Assembly: GCF_000335475.2 (NCBI RefSeq)
Contig: NZ_ANAH02000004.1
Span: forward strand, 434,001-498,000
Direction of reading: 5' to 3'
DNA: 64,000 bases
Origin: Cystobacter fuscus DSM 2262
GTDB taxonomy: Bacteria; Myxococcota; Myxococcia; Myxococcales; Myxococcaceae
The position numbers and the translations under genes are program-made. Below are positions 1 through 8,294 of the stretch, in pieces; the first letter of the stretch is position 1, and each line of letters opens with the position of its first letter. Under the pieces are notes generated by a model that searched no databases, was not told where the DNA came from, and was given only the letters and a program-made list of their open reading frames with translations.

Positions 1-116
1 CCACTCCAGCAGGCCTTTGGCGCGGACTTTCCCGCTCAGTGACGCAGTGCCTCTCCTGCCGCGCCCCGGGTATTATCCGCGTGGGTTCGCTGAAAAGGGA
101 ATGGGAGCGCCAGGGC

Positions 117-926
117 ATGGGACGAGAATCGTTGTCGGTGATGTCCGTGGAGGAGTTGTTGCGCCGGGCTCGCGCTGGGGAGAAGGACGCCCTGGAGGCA
201 CTCTTCGACAGGTGCCGGAAGAAGCTCGATGAGTGGGCATCTTCGGTCCGCTCCAGGATTCAGCCAAGTGGCGCTCGTCCCTCGGACATGGTGCAGGACA
301 CGGTGCTGCGCGCGTTCGATGCGTTCTTCGATTTCAAGGGAACCACCGAAGCTGAATTGCTCGCTTGGCTCCAGAGCACCTTCCGGAATCAACAGGTGCA
401 GCAGGTACGGCATGTGCGGCGCATGAAGCGAGACGTGCTCAAGAGTGTCCCTCTGGAGGACTCCGAGGCCCTGTTGCCGCCCATGCTCTTGCGCAGTCCG
501 AGTCAGGCTTCTTCCTTCCGAGAAGAGTGGCGCCTGCTTCTCACATACCTCTATGAACTGCCCGATGACCAGCGCGAGGCGATCTCTCTCTGCTATCTGA
601 AGGAACTCCCGGTTGCTGAAGTCGCAAGGCATTTGCAGAAAAGCGAGCAGTCCGTCGCGGGACTCCTGAAACGTGGCGTCAAAACACTGCGGTCTCGCAT
701 GACGGAGGGCTCTGGATCGCCGACCAGTGGTTCCTCCAACGAGACTCCTCTATCGAGGGACTCCGCGGTTGCCCTGCTCGACTATCTCCGGCGGCGTGAC
801 AGCGGAGAAAAGGTGGACCTCATCGCGTTCATCTCCCTGTACCCGGATTTCGTGGATGAATTGCGTGACATGCTCCAATGGATCGAACGTCTTCAATCCC
901 TCCGCCCGACATCCCCTACACCGTAG
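117..926 (+). CDS. RNA polymerase sigma-70 family (ECF-like) sigma factor
   Basis: Probably directs RNA polymerase to a small set of promoters. Region 2 is recognisable near the N-terminus (SDMVQDTVLRAFDAF) and region 4 near residues 145-195 (LPDDQREAISLCYLKELPVAEVA, then a helix-turn-helix ending in LLKRGVKTLRSRM). About 70 residues follow region 4, which is longer than a minimal ECF factor; this tail is acidic and leucine-rich. The reading frame is open from 39, but the ATG at 117 or the one at 141 fits the domain start better. A Ser/Thr kinase gene begins 24 bp downstream in the same direction, so the pair is probably one transcript, and the kinase may control the sigma factor (inference). 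Confidence 0.85.
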   Translation: MGRESLSVMSVEELLRRARAGEKDALEALFDRCRKKLDEWASSVRSRIQPSGARPSDMVQDTVLRAFDAFFDFKGTTEAELLAWLQSTFRNQQVQQVRHVRRMKRDVLKSVPLEDSEALLPPMLLRSPSQASSFREEWRLLLTYLYELPDDQREAISLCYLKELPVAEVARHLQKSEQSVAGLLKRGVKTLRSRMTEGSGSPTSGSSNETPLSRDSAVALLDYLRRRDSGEKVDLIAFISLYPDFVDELRDMLQWIERLQSLRPTSPTP

Positions 927-950
927 CGATCCAGAAAACGGAAACATGAA

Positions 951-1832
951 ATGCCAATGCTCTCACAAGGATTCCGCATTGAAGATCACGAGATCATCCG
1001 TCTCACGGCAATCGGGGCCATGAGTGAAGTGTACGAGGCTCGTCACGGGCCCGACGGAAACTCCGTCGCCGTGAAGGTTCTGTCCCCGGAGTGGTGCTTG
1101 CACGAAGAGCTGGTCGCGCGCTTCCTCAACGAGGCGCGTGCCCTCGAGTATATGCAGCATGAGCGCATCGTGAATCTCTTCGCGTATGGCACCCTGCCTG
1201 GTGGTTCGCCCTTCATGATCCTAGAGTGGCTGCCCGTTGATCTCCATCAGGTGCTCATTCACACAGGAGGCCCGCTCGCGCCGTCGGTCGCAGCTCGCAT
1301 CATCCGACAACTTGCCGATGCACTGGCCGCACTGCACGACCGAGGCATCGTCCACCGTGACCTGAAGCCGGCCAACGTGCTACTGCCTCAAGACGATCTT
1401 GCTCGCGTGGAGGTCAAGCTAGCTGACCTGGGACTCGCCAAGGTTCCCCCTGGCGAAGCGGTGTCTCATCTGAGTTGGGAGCCGAGGACCCTCTCCTCCT
1501 TACCCGTTTCAACGGGGGGCGGTACGCTCTTAGGGACATGGGATTACATGGCTCCGGAGCAGTGGATCCAATCCAAGACGGTCGACTCCAAGGCGGATGT
1601 CTATGCGCTGGGCGTGCTCTTCTTCCAGCTGCTAGCAGGCAGATTGCCCTTCATAGCTGAACAGCAGAAGGACCTGATGTACCTCCACCTCTTGGAGCCG
1701 CCTCGCCTCGATCTGCTCGCTGGTTCCGTGTCCAACTCCATCCGTGAACTCATCGGCGCGATGCTGAGCAAAAAGCCCTCTTCACGGCCCACCATGCGAG
1801 AGTTCATAGAGCAACTCGTTGGTATGTCGTAG
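951..1832 (+). CDS. Serine/threonine protein kinase, soluble
   Basis: Hanks-type kinase of 293 residues, just long enough for the catalytic domain and with no transmembrane segment. Visible motifs are the ATP lysine in SVAVKVL, the catalytic loop HRDLKPANV, the magnesium loop as DLG rather than DFG, and APEQW of the activation segment. The glycine-rich loop is degenerate (IGAMSEVYEA instead of GxGxxG), which may lower activity. It lies 24 bp after the sigma-factor gene and is convergent with the TPR gene at 1885. Phosphorylation of the neighbouring sigma factor is an attractive guess, unproven. Confidence 0.9.
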   Translation: MPMLSQGFRIEDHEIIRLTAIGAMSEVYEARHGPDGNSVAVKVLSPEWCLHEELVARFLNEARALEYMQHERIVNLFAYGTLPGGSPFMILEWLPVDLHQVLIHTGGPLAPSVAARIIRQLADALAALHDRGIVHRDLKPANVLLPQDDLARVEVKLADLGLAKVPPGEAVSHLSWEPRTLSSLPVSTGGGTLLGTWDYMAPEQWIQSKTVDSKADVYALGVLFFQLLAGRLPFIAEQQKDLMYLHLLEPPRLDLLAGSVSNSIRELIGAMLSKKPSSRPTMREFIEQLVGMS

Positions 1833-1884
1833 GACTAGCAGAACGGCTGATGTCGGAGACGGAACGTCCCCGCGCGGTTCAGCC

Positions 1885-2481
1885 TCAGTGTTGGAGCATC
1901 ACCTCTGGCGGATGGCTCCGCTCCGCCACCTGCTCGAGGTCCTCCACCTCGTAGGTGAGCAGGGGCGTTTGCGAGGACACCACGACCCAGGCCATGCCCG
2001 GCCCCGCCCGCACCGCGAGGGCATTGTCCGACAGTCGCCTCAGCTCCGGCTGGGGCGGCACGGCCTTTGGAGGTTCACTCCTCTGCCACGCGCGCGGCTG
2101 CTCCCTCTCCGGGGGGTACTCGAACAGCGCCTCGGGCGCCGTCATCGGGGTGGGCCGCGTCTCCTCCTCGTCCGCGGGCGGCAGCGCCTCCAGCGCTCGC
2201 GCCACCTCCTTGTTCCGGGGATTCAACTCCAACGCCGCCTTCAGCGCCGCGCGTGCCCCGGCCTTGTCTCCTTCATCCAACAGCAGCTCGGCCGCCATCC
2301 GGAACGCGTTGAGGGCCTCGCGCCGCGAGCCCGCGCCCCGGTACGCCTCGGCCTGGCCCATATACAGGGAAGGATCCCTCGGGTTGAGCTCCAGCAACCG
2401 CTCATAGGTCTGCACGCACTCGGTGAACCGCCGCTGGGCATACAGGTCCAACGCCTCTTCCTTCAATTCCCTCACACCCAC
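1885..2481 (-). CDS. TPR-repeat protein
   Basis: The N-terminal two thirds hold about three tetratricopeptide units (ALDLYAQRRFTECVQTYERLLELNP; SLYMGQAEAYRGAGSRREALNAF; a third ending ALELNPRNKEVARALE). A proline-rich linker and a short C-terminal region of unknown fold follow. TPRs are protein-protein scaffolds; no enzymatic motif is seen. The frame is open upstream to 2598, but the extra residues look non-coding. The GTG at 2481 (or 2475) comes directly before the first TPR and has a GGGG-rich ribosome site upstream, so I start there. No signal peptide. Function unknown. Confidence 0.7.
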   Translation of the reverse strand: MGVRELKEEALDLYAQRRFTECVQTYERLLELNPRDPSLYMGQAEAYRGAGSRREALNAFRMAAELLLDEGDKAGARAALKAALELNPRNKEVARALEALPPADEEETRPTPMTAPEALFEYPPEREQPRAWQRSEPPKAVPPQPELRRLSDNALAVRAGPGMAWVVVSSQTPLLTYEVEDLEQVAERSHPPEVMLQH

Positions 2482-2677
2482 CGTCCCATCCCCTTCGGCT
2501 CGCGCCGCGAACGTCCCACCCCAAGCAAGCACGGGCTGTGCCGGACGCCCGCTGTCCTCAGCACATGGGTCGAAGCCGCTCTTCGTCCGATCCTGCACTC
2601 TGGGTTTGTCCGCTGTCGGGCATCAGACGGGCTCTCGTACTTGCGAACACCTGAATATGATCTTCTCCCCGTTCAAG

Positions 2678-2707
2678 CCGCCTTCCCGGACCCTGTAAGG
2701 AAGGCGG
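2678..2707. other. Perfect 9-bp stem-loop
   Basis: CCGCCTTCC (2678-2686) pairs perfectly with GGAAGGCGG (2699-2707) across a 12-nt loop. It lies in the non-coding stretch between the TPR gene start and the decayed TPR fragment. There is no T-tract on either strand. It could be a terminator remnant or an operator; nothing decides between them. Confidence 0.4.
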
Positions 2708-2758
2708 AAATGTCTCCTTCCGACACCGTCATTCTTTCAGGCCGCGGCGCATGTCTTT

Positions 2759-2880
2759 GGCGAGCGTCATCCCCATCTCGGGCAGCACGCGCACCTGCCG
2801 CGGCCAGGCCTGGGTGGGTGTGTCATGCGCGCGAGCGCTTCCTCGTACCGGCCGCCGCGCCGCAACCGGCCCACCCTGCG
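2759..2880 (-). pseudogene. Fragment of the neighbouring TPR gene (decayed duplicate)
   Basis: This stretch aligns with 4768-4890, the N-terminal coding part of the intact TPR gene at 4225-4947. A block of 41 nt is identical (2824-2864 versus 4834-4874). Between the two best blocks the copy is one base shorter (20 versus 21 nt), so the frame is broken. On the minus strand the residues PRQVRVLPEMGMTLA are kept, then the frame ends nine codons later. The rest of the gene is absent. The copy sits just upstream of the lipoprotein cassette, and the intact gene lies just downstream, so the cassette is bracketed by parent and copy. Confidence 0.75.
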
Positions 2881-2990
2881 CGGGAGTGTGTACGGCCTCG
2901 CGGGCCAGGAATCCGTCGGTGCACGGTTGCCAACATCGCTCGCGAGCGCGTCCTTGTTTGTCCGGCTGGATCCCGATACCCGTGACTTCC

Positions 2991-3602
2991 ATGTTCAAGA
3001 GCCGTAACCAAGAGTGGGCCTTCGTGACTCGAGAATGGTGGGTTGCCGCGAGTCTCGGTCTGCTGCTTGTCTCGTGTAGTTCTACTCGTTCTATCACTCC
3101 GGGTACCGAGGACCTGACGAACCTGGTGCTCGTCATCAGCGAATTGCCCGATGGGCAGGTCACACACTCCTGGCAATCCGCCGAGGGTTTCGACCTTTCG
3201 CAATACAAGCATCCATCCAACAACAACTCACCTGGAGACATCATGCCAGTCGCGGCCCGACCACGTGATTGCGACCAGGAATTACAAAACTGTTATCAGG
3301 ACTGCATGCGCCAACCCTTGCCCAAGGGATACGGGCACGTCAGGTCACCTCGCGGCAGTGGCGGAAAGTCAGAGTACTGTCGAGAGACGTGTTGGCAGCC
3401 CTATCAGGATTGCATCGAACTCCAAGGACTCAAGCCCCAGGAATTCACATCCGCCGAGCATGCGGTCGAGGCGCTGAAGCCCAGCCGGAAGGCCATCCTG
3501 GTGGGGAGCGTCGTCCTGATCGCGGGAGTGTTCTTCGTCACCGTTTCCGCGGGAGCGGGCCTTCTCGTTCTTGCTCCCATGGCGCTGGTGGTGGCGCCAT
3601 GA
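2991..3602 (+). CDS. Cys-rich lipoprotein of a paralogous two-gene cassette (copy 1)
   Basis: Signal peptide with lipobox LVSC near residue 29, so it should be lipidated in the envelope. The centre carries six cysteines arranged C-x6-C-x3-C, then C-x3-C-x6-C, a mirrored pattern suggesting two disulfide-stapled helices. A strongly hydrophobic segment (AILVGSVVLIAGVFFVTVSAG) lies just before a very short tail. The paralogue at 40044-40718 keeps the lipobox, all six cysteines, the PRDC and GYGH motifs and the hydrophobic segment, but differs in its tail. The ATG at 2991 is chosen because it directly precedes the signal peptide. The stop overlaps the next start (ATGA). The layout recalls SitA-type lipoprotein toxins of myxobacteria, but no toxin domain is present here (inference). 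Confidence 0.75.
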   Translation: MFKSRNQEWAFVTREWWVAASLGLLLVSCSSTRSITPGTEDLTNLVLVISELPDGQVTHSWQSAEGFDLSQYKHPSNNNSPGDIMPVAARPRDCDQELQNCYQDCMRQPLPKGYGHVRSPRGSGGKSEYCRETCWQPYQDCIELQGLKPQEFTSAEHAVEALKPSRKAILVGSVVLIAGVFFVTVSAGAGLLVLAPMALVVAP

Positions 3603-4180
3603 GCAAGCATCCGCCCATCCGGGACGTGATGGACCTCCTCGCGCGGATTCGCGCCAGCACTCCATCGCCCGAGCAACAGGAGCTTCTCGCGGTGGCCCTC
3701 AACGCGATGCTCTTCATCAGCTCGACCGGTCAGCGCCATGCCTTCGCGGACTTCCTCTCGTACCTTGAATCCAGCGCCCCTCCTCCCGTGGTGGCCGCGT
3801 TCAAGAATCGCGAGGAGGCAGACACCTGGTTGAACAGTCAGTCCGAGCCACCCGACTCGGCCCTCGTGCTGATCGCGGACCAGTACCACACCGTCATGTT
3901 CAACCGAGACCGGGGCCACCGCCGCCTGGTTCCCCTTGCCATCATCGAATTCCACCTCGGCCGACTCAAACGCGAAGGTCTTCCTCCTGTGGTGGCCACG
4001 TTCGAGAACCGCGAGGAGGCGGAGTCCTGGCTCGCGCGTCAGGCCAAGCCGCCGGCGCAATCCCTGGTCACCATCGCGGGCGAGAATCACCTCGCGGTGT
4101 TCCACCCCGAGGTCAACCATCGCGCGCTCTACCCGTTCTCCCTGGCCCTGGACGAGGAGCCCTCCGCCGCGGAGTCTTGA
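3599..4180 (+). CDS. Two-repeat protein, partner of the lipoprotein (copy 1)
   Basis: A 193-residue protein without signal peptide or membrane segment, translationally coupled to the lipoprotein by ATGA. After a helical N-terminus it holds two copies of a roughly 55-residue module: PPVVAAFKNREEADTWL...LIADQYHTV and PPVVATFENREEAESWL...TIAGENHLAV, each ending in a His-Arg pair. The paralogue at 40715-41299 has the same two modules with a divergent N-terminus. I do not recognise the family. Cytoplasmic location, small size and strict pairing with an exported protein would suit an immunity or chaperone role, but that is inference. Confidence 0.75.
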   Translation: MSKHPPIRDVMDLLARIRASTPSPEQQELLAVALNAMLFISSTGQRHAFADFLSYLESSAPPPVVAAFKNREEADTWLNSQSEPPDSALVLIADQYHTVMFNRDRGHRRLVPLAIIEFHLGRLKREGLPPVVATFENREEAESWLARQAKPPAQSLVTIAGENHLAVFHPEVNHRALYPFSLALDEEPSAAES

Positions 4181-4193
4181 GACGTGAAAGCCC

Positions 4194-4215
4194 GGGCGCG
4201 TGGGCTCCCGCGCCC
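4194..4215. terminator. Bidirectional hairpin between convergent genes
   Basis: GGGCGCG (4194-4200) and CGCGCCC (4209-4215) form a perfect 7-bp stem with an 8-nt loop, placed between the converging stops at 4180 and 4225. The position suits a shared terminator. There is no clear T-run, as is common in high-GC genomes. Confidence 0.5.
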
Positions 4216-4224
4216 TGAGCGGCG

Positions 4225-4947
4225 TCAGGCCGTCTCCCCGAGCCCGCGGCGCAGTGCTTCCACCAGCTCGGCGGGGTCCCCCTCGCGCAGCGCGGCCCGT
4301 CCCGCCTCGAAGTCCGCCCGGGCTCCCTCCACGTCCCCCAGGCGCGCGCGCAACTCCCCCCGGTCGCGCAAGAGCTCGGCGTCCACCGGCTCTCCCTCGG
4401 CGGCGGCGAGCGCGCGGGTCATGTCCTCCACCGCCTCGCGCGTGCGCCCCAGCCGGGCCCGCGCGAGCGCGCGCCGGTGCAAGAGCCACGGGTTGCCCGC
4501 GTCTTCGTCGAGGGCTCGCGTCCAGTCGCGCTCGGCGTCCTCGTCCCGGCCGAGCACCTCCAGGGACTCGGCGCGCCGCATGTACAGCACCAGCGCCTTG
4601 CGGAACTCCCCGGCCGCCAGCGCGTCGAAGTCGGCCACGGCCTCGGCGTGGCGGCCAAGCCGCGCCAGGGCGAGCGCGCGGTGCAGGTGCCCCGAGGCAT
4701 GTCCCGGGGCCAACGCCAGCGCGCGCTCGTACCAGGGCAGGGCCTCGGCGGGCTGGCCTCCCCAGATGGCGAGCGTCATCCCCATCTCCAAGAGGACGCG
4801 CACCTGCCGCGGGTAGCTCTCGGTGAGCGCGCGCATGCGCGCGAGCGCTTCCTCGTACCGGCCGCCGCGCCGCAGCCGGTCCACCTTGCGCAACAGCTCG
4901 GTGAGCTCCGGGGGCCACGCCTCGCGTCCGTTGCGCTCCTGGGTCAT
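4225..4947 (-). CDS. TPR-repeat protein downstream of a TPR kinase
   Basis: A 240-residue all-helical protein with about five TPR units (for example RYEEALARMRALTESYP, EALPWYERALALAP, EDAERDWTRALDEDAG). There is no signal peptide. The gene starts 9 bp after the stop of the large kinase gene, so the two are co-transcribed and the protein probably works with that kinase or its targets. The first part of this gene is duplicated as a broken fragment at 2759-2880. TPRs are binding scaffolds; no catalytic motif is present. Confidence 0.85.
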   Translation of the reverse strand: MTQERNGREAWPPELTELLRKVDRLRRGGRYEEALARMRALTESYPRQVRVLLEMGMTLAIWGGQPAEALPWYERALALAPGHASGHLHRALALARLGRHAEAVADFDALAAGEFRKALVLYMRRAESLEVLGRDEDAERDWTRALDEDAGNPWLLHRRALARARLGRTREAVEDMTRALAAAEGEPVDAELLRDRGELRARLGDVEGARADFEAGRAALREGDPAELVEALRRGLGETA

Positions 4948-4956
4948 GCGCTCCCT

Positions 4957-7941
4957 CTACCCGTCGGAGGAGCGCTCGGCCAGCCACGCCTGGACCTGGG
5001 CGCGCAGGGCCTCGGTGCCCGAGCGCTCCAGGGTGAGCTCGGCCTCGCGGGCCAGCAGGCGGGCGCGGGCCGAGTCCGGGTGGGTGTCCCACAGGGCGCG
5101 GGCGAGGGCGAAGCGGGTCTCGGCGAGGGCCTCGGGGGGCACGGTGTGGGTGGAGCGCAGCACGAGAGCGCGCTCGAGGGGCGCGAGGGCCTCGGAGGCG
5201 CGGCCGAGCCGCAACAACGCCTCGCCCTGGCCGGTGAGGGGCGCGGCCAGCTCCGGATGCCGCGGGCCCAGGGCGCGCTCACGCAGGCGCAGGGCGCGGG
5301 TGAAGAGCGTCAGGGCCTCGGCGGGGCGTCCCTGGTCCACGAGCACCCGTCCCAGGGTGGTGCAGGGCTGGGCGGTGTCGGGGTGCTCGGGCCCCCGTGC
5401 CCGCTCCGATGCCTCCACCGCCCGGCGCAGCACCCGCCGCGCCTCCTCGCCCTGCCCGTCGCGCCACAGGGCCGCGCCCAGCGCGTCCAGCGCCGTCGCC
5501 TGGAAGGGGTGGTGGGGGGGCAGGGTGCGCGCCACGGTGTCCACGCCCTGCCTCAGCGCGGTGAGCGCCTCGGTGGGGCGGCCCAGGGCGCTCAAGGAGC
5601 CACCGATGCTCACCAGGGCGGTGCCCACGCGCGGGTGCTCCGCGCCGAGCGTCTGGAGGAAGGCCGCGTGCGCGCGCAGGTTCTCCGCGAGCGCCTCCGC
5701 GTGACGCCCCTGGGCCGCGAGCGCCAGGCCCAGCCGGCGCAGCACGATGGCGCCCTCGGGGCTCTCCAGGGCGGAGGCCTTCTCCAGCTCGGCGAGGGCC
5801 TTGCGCTGGGAGGACTCGGCGGCGAGCGGATCCCCCTGGGCGGCGTACACGAGCCCGTGGGCACTCTCGAGCTCCGCGAGCAGCCGGCCCTGGCGCCGGG
5901 TGCGCACGAGCAGGGCGCGCGCCTGCTGGTAGAAGTCATGCGCATCCTGGGCGCGCGCGGTGTCGTAGGCGACGAGCCGGGTGAGGGTCACCAGGGCCTC
6001 GGCGCGCACCTCGTCCAGGCCCACCTCCTCCGCCGTACAGGCCGCCTCGTGCAGGGAGCGCTCGGACTGGTGGGCATCTCCCGCGAAGAGCTGCTGCCGT
6101 CCCAGCTCCAGCAGGGCCTCGGCCTTCAAGGCCGGGTCCTCCTGGACGCGGGCCTCACTGGCGAGGGTGGTGGCCGCGGAGAGCCCGGCGGCGTACTGGC
6201 CGGCGAGGCGCAGCGCGCGGGCGCGCGCGAGCTGGGCATGGCTGCCCTCCAGGTGGGCGGGCCGGCCCGTGTCCCGGGGCGAGGGCGCGAGGACGCCGTC
6301 CATCGACTCGCAGGGGCCGAGCTCGGACAGGCCGCGCACGGCCTCCACGGCGTGCTCCACCACGGCGCTGTCCGCCTCGGCGAGCAGCCCGGTGAGGGCC
6401 TTGAACTCGGAGCGCCGGCGCTCGAGGCAGGCGGTGTGCGCGGCGAAGCGCTCCGCGGACGTCTCGCCGCGCAGGCGCGTGGCCTCACAGGCCCGGCGCT
6501 GCTGGTCCACCCAGCCCGAGGCATAGGTGTCCAGCGCGCCCTTCACGCCGGTCCACGCGTCGGCCGCGTAGGGCTGGCCGGTGGCGAGCAGCGCCTGGCG
6601 CACGGCCTCCTGGCGCGGCGCGTCCCACACGTCGTGCATCCGGCTGGTGACGTCCTGGCAGACGCTCTGCTCCTGGTGCCACTGGCCCACGGCTCCGGCC
6701 ACCACCGCGCCGAGGAAGAGCATGGCCACGGCGGCGAGCACCTGGCGCCAGCGCCGCGCGCGCGGCTCGCCCTGGATTACCTCGAGCAGCTCCTCCATGG
6801 AGGCGTAGCGCTCCTCGGGCCGCGGGCTCAACCCCCGCAGAATCACCTGCCGCACCCAGCCCGGCACGTCCGAGTCCCGGGGCACGGGACGCAGGCGGCC
6901 CTCCAGCGTGGCGCGCGCGAGCGCGGCGGCGCCGCTGCCCTCGAAGGCGTGCTCCCCATACAGGGCGTAGTGGAGCGTGGCGCAGAAGCTGAATTGGTCC
7001 GCGTGGCCGGTGAGCGGCTCGTGGCGGTACTGCTCGGGGGCCATGTAGCCCGGGGTGCCCATGATGAGGCCGGCGCGCGTCACCGGCGTCTCCAGGGGCT
7101 CGCGGGTGTTCAGACAGGCGAAGGCCTCCGTGTCGGGCACGGGGGGCTCGGTGCCCAGCAGCGCGCCGAGGTCCACCGGCACGGGGGCGCGGGGGGAGCC
7201 CGTGCCCTGCTCGCACGCGAGCCCGAAGTCATAGACGAGCACTCGTCCGTCGCGGCCCACCAGCACGTTGTCCGGCTTGAAGTCGCGGTGGACGAGCCCC
7301 GCGGCATGGGCGGCGGCGAGCCCCTCGCCGGCCTGGGCGAGCACCCGCAGCACCTCGCGCCAGGGCCGTCTGGCTTGCTTGAGCCACTGCCGCAGGGTGC
7401 TGCCCTCCACGTGCTCCAGGGCGATGAAGACGCGATCCCCGTGCTCGCCGATGTCGTAGACGGGCAGTACGTGGGGGTGGGACAGGCGCGCCATGGACTG
7501 CGCCTCGCGCATCAGTCGCAGCCGGGCCTGGCCGGGGTTCTGTTCCTCGCCCCCGGGCAGGAGCAACTTGAGCGCCACGCGCCGGTTGAGCTGGGGATCG
7601 AACGCCGCGTACACCTCGCCCATGCCCCCCGCGCCCAGGCGCTCCAGCACCAGGTAGCGTCCCACGCTGGTGCCCCGGGTGAGCGGCTCGGGCTCGGTGC
7701 GCACCGCGGACAGGGGCTCGGGAGGGCCGACCACGCGTGTGGGCTCTTCCTCCCCCAGTCGCATCGCCCGCTGGGCGCGCTCCAGCTCCTGTTCCAGCAC
7801 GTCCAGTGCGCTGTCGAGATGACCTTTGACGTCATCCAGTCGCTCGGGGCTCTCGGCTCCGGATCGGGCCCCCTGCTCTTCTGGCTGTGACGGTTCGAGG
7901 CGCTCCACGCGGCTCTCCCTTGGAACGGAAGGTGTCCCCAT
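4957..7941 (-). CDS. Serine/threonine kinase with C-terminal TPR domain
   Basis: A 994-residue Hanks-type kinase. The catalytic domain occupies roughly residues 95-370: glycine loop LGAGGMGEVY, VALKLL, catalytic loop HRDFKPDNV, DFGLA, and APEQY. One hydrophobic segment near residues 405-425 (VLAAVAMLFLGAVVAGAVG) should cross the inner membrane. The remaining 550 residues are TPRs, including units of the kinesin-light-chain type (HPRVGTALVSIGGSLSALGR, HPDTAQPCTTLGRVLVDQGR). The C-terminal TPR part would lie outside the cytoplasm if there is one crossing. This domain order is common in myxobacteria. It is co-directional with the TPR gene at 4225. Confidence 0.9.
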   Translation of the reverse strand: MGTPSVPRESRVERLEPSQPEEQGARSGAESPERLDDVKGHLDSALDVLEQELERAQRAMRLGEEEPTRVVGPPEPLSAVRTEPEPLTRGTSVGRYLVLERLGAGGMGEVYAAFDPQLNRRVALKLLLPGGEEQNPGQARLRLMREAQSMARLSHPHVLPVYDIGEHGDRVFIALEHVEGSTLRQWLKQARRPWREVLRVLAQAGEGLAAAHAAGLVHRDFKPDNVLVGRDGRVLVYDFGLACEQGTGSPRAPVPVDLGALLGTEPPVPDTEAFACLNTREPLETPVTRAGLIMGTPGYMAPEQYRHEPLTGHADQFSFCATLHYALYGEHAFEGSGAAALARATLEGRLRPVPRDSDVPGWVRQVILRGLSPRPEERYASMEELLEVIQGEPRARRWRQVLAAVAMLFLGAVVAGAVGQWHQEQSVCQDVTSRMHDVWDAPRQEAVRQALLATGQPYAADAWTGVKGALDTYASGWVDQQRRACEATRLRGETSAERFAAHTACLERRRSEFKALTGLLAEADSAVVEHAVEAVRGLSELGPCESMDGVLAPSPRDTGRPAHLEGSHAQLARARALRLAGQYAAGLSAATTLASEARVQEDPALKAEALLELGRQQLFAGDAHQSERSLHEAACTAEEVGLDEVRAEALVTLTRLVAYDTARAQDAHDFYQQARALLVRTRRQGRLLAELESAHGLVYAAQGDPLAAESSQRKALAELEKASALESPEGAIVLRRLGLALAAQGRHAEALAENLRAHAAFLQTLGAEHPRVGTALVSIGGSLSALGRPTEALTALRQGVDTVARTLPPHHPFQATALDALGAALWRDGQGEEARRVLRRAVEASERARGPEHPDTAQPCTTLGRVLVDQGRPAEALTLFTRALRLRERALGPRHPELAAPLTGQGEALLRLGRASEALAPLERALVLRSTHTVPPEALAETRFALARALWDTHPDSARARLLAREAELTLERSGTEALRAQVQAWLAERSSDG

Positions 7942-8294
7942 GAGGACGGCTACATTGAATTCTTACGGGTTTATGGAAGATAAAGGCCCGGGAAACGGAA
8001 CTCCTGGGAGGAAGCAACGTTCTACAGCGCGGCACATTCAGAACCCAGGATGTGTCCACCGCGTGTGGCCAGCGTATGGACTCCCAGTGACGGCCCCCCA
8101 GCACACCCTACTTTTAATGGGAGGTCGACGGGCCCGCTCGCCAAACCCGTTAGGGAGCGAGATGGCAACCCGAAGGGCAACTGAGTGCCGGGCGGGCGCG
8201 GTGGGCCGGGAGTGAGGTTGTGCGGCCGTTGTTGAGCGCGCGATCTAGTCTGCGCCCCCCTTTCATCCGAGCCAGACCCATCCGAGGAGCCGTG
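7942..8294. other. Intergenic region between divergent genes
   Basis: 353 bp separating the kinase gene and the amidohydrolase gene, which are transcribed away from each other, so promoters for both must lie here. A lower-GC patch (about 7950-7985) lies next to the kinase start. No RNA gene or convincing consensus promoter could be identified. GAGGAG at 8284-8289 serves as ribosome site for the plus-strand gene. Confidence 0.5.

Noticed and set aside
4477..7890. Very long open frame on the plus strand (1137 codons)
   Set aside because: It is the antisense shadow of the TPR kinase; composition is Gly/Ala/Arg/His-rich with no domain, as expected for the opposite strand of a high-GC gene.
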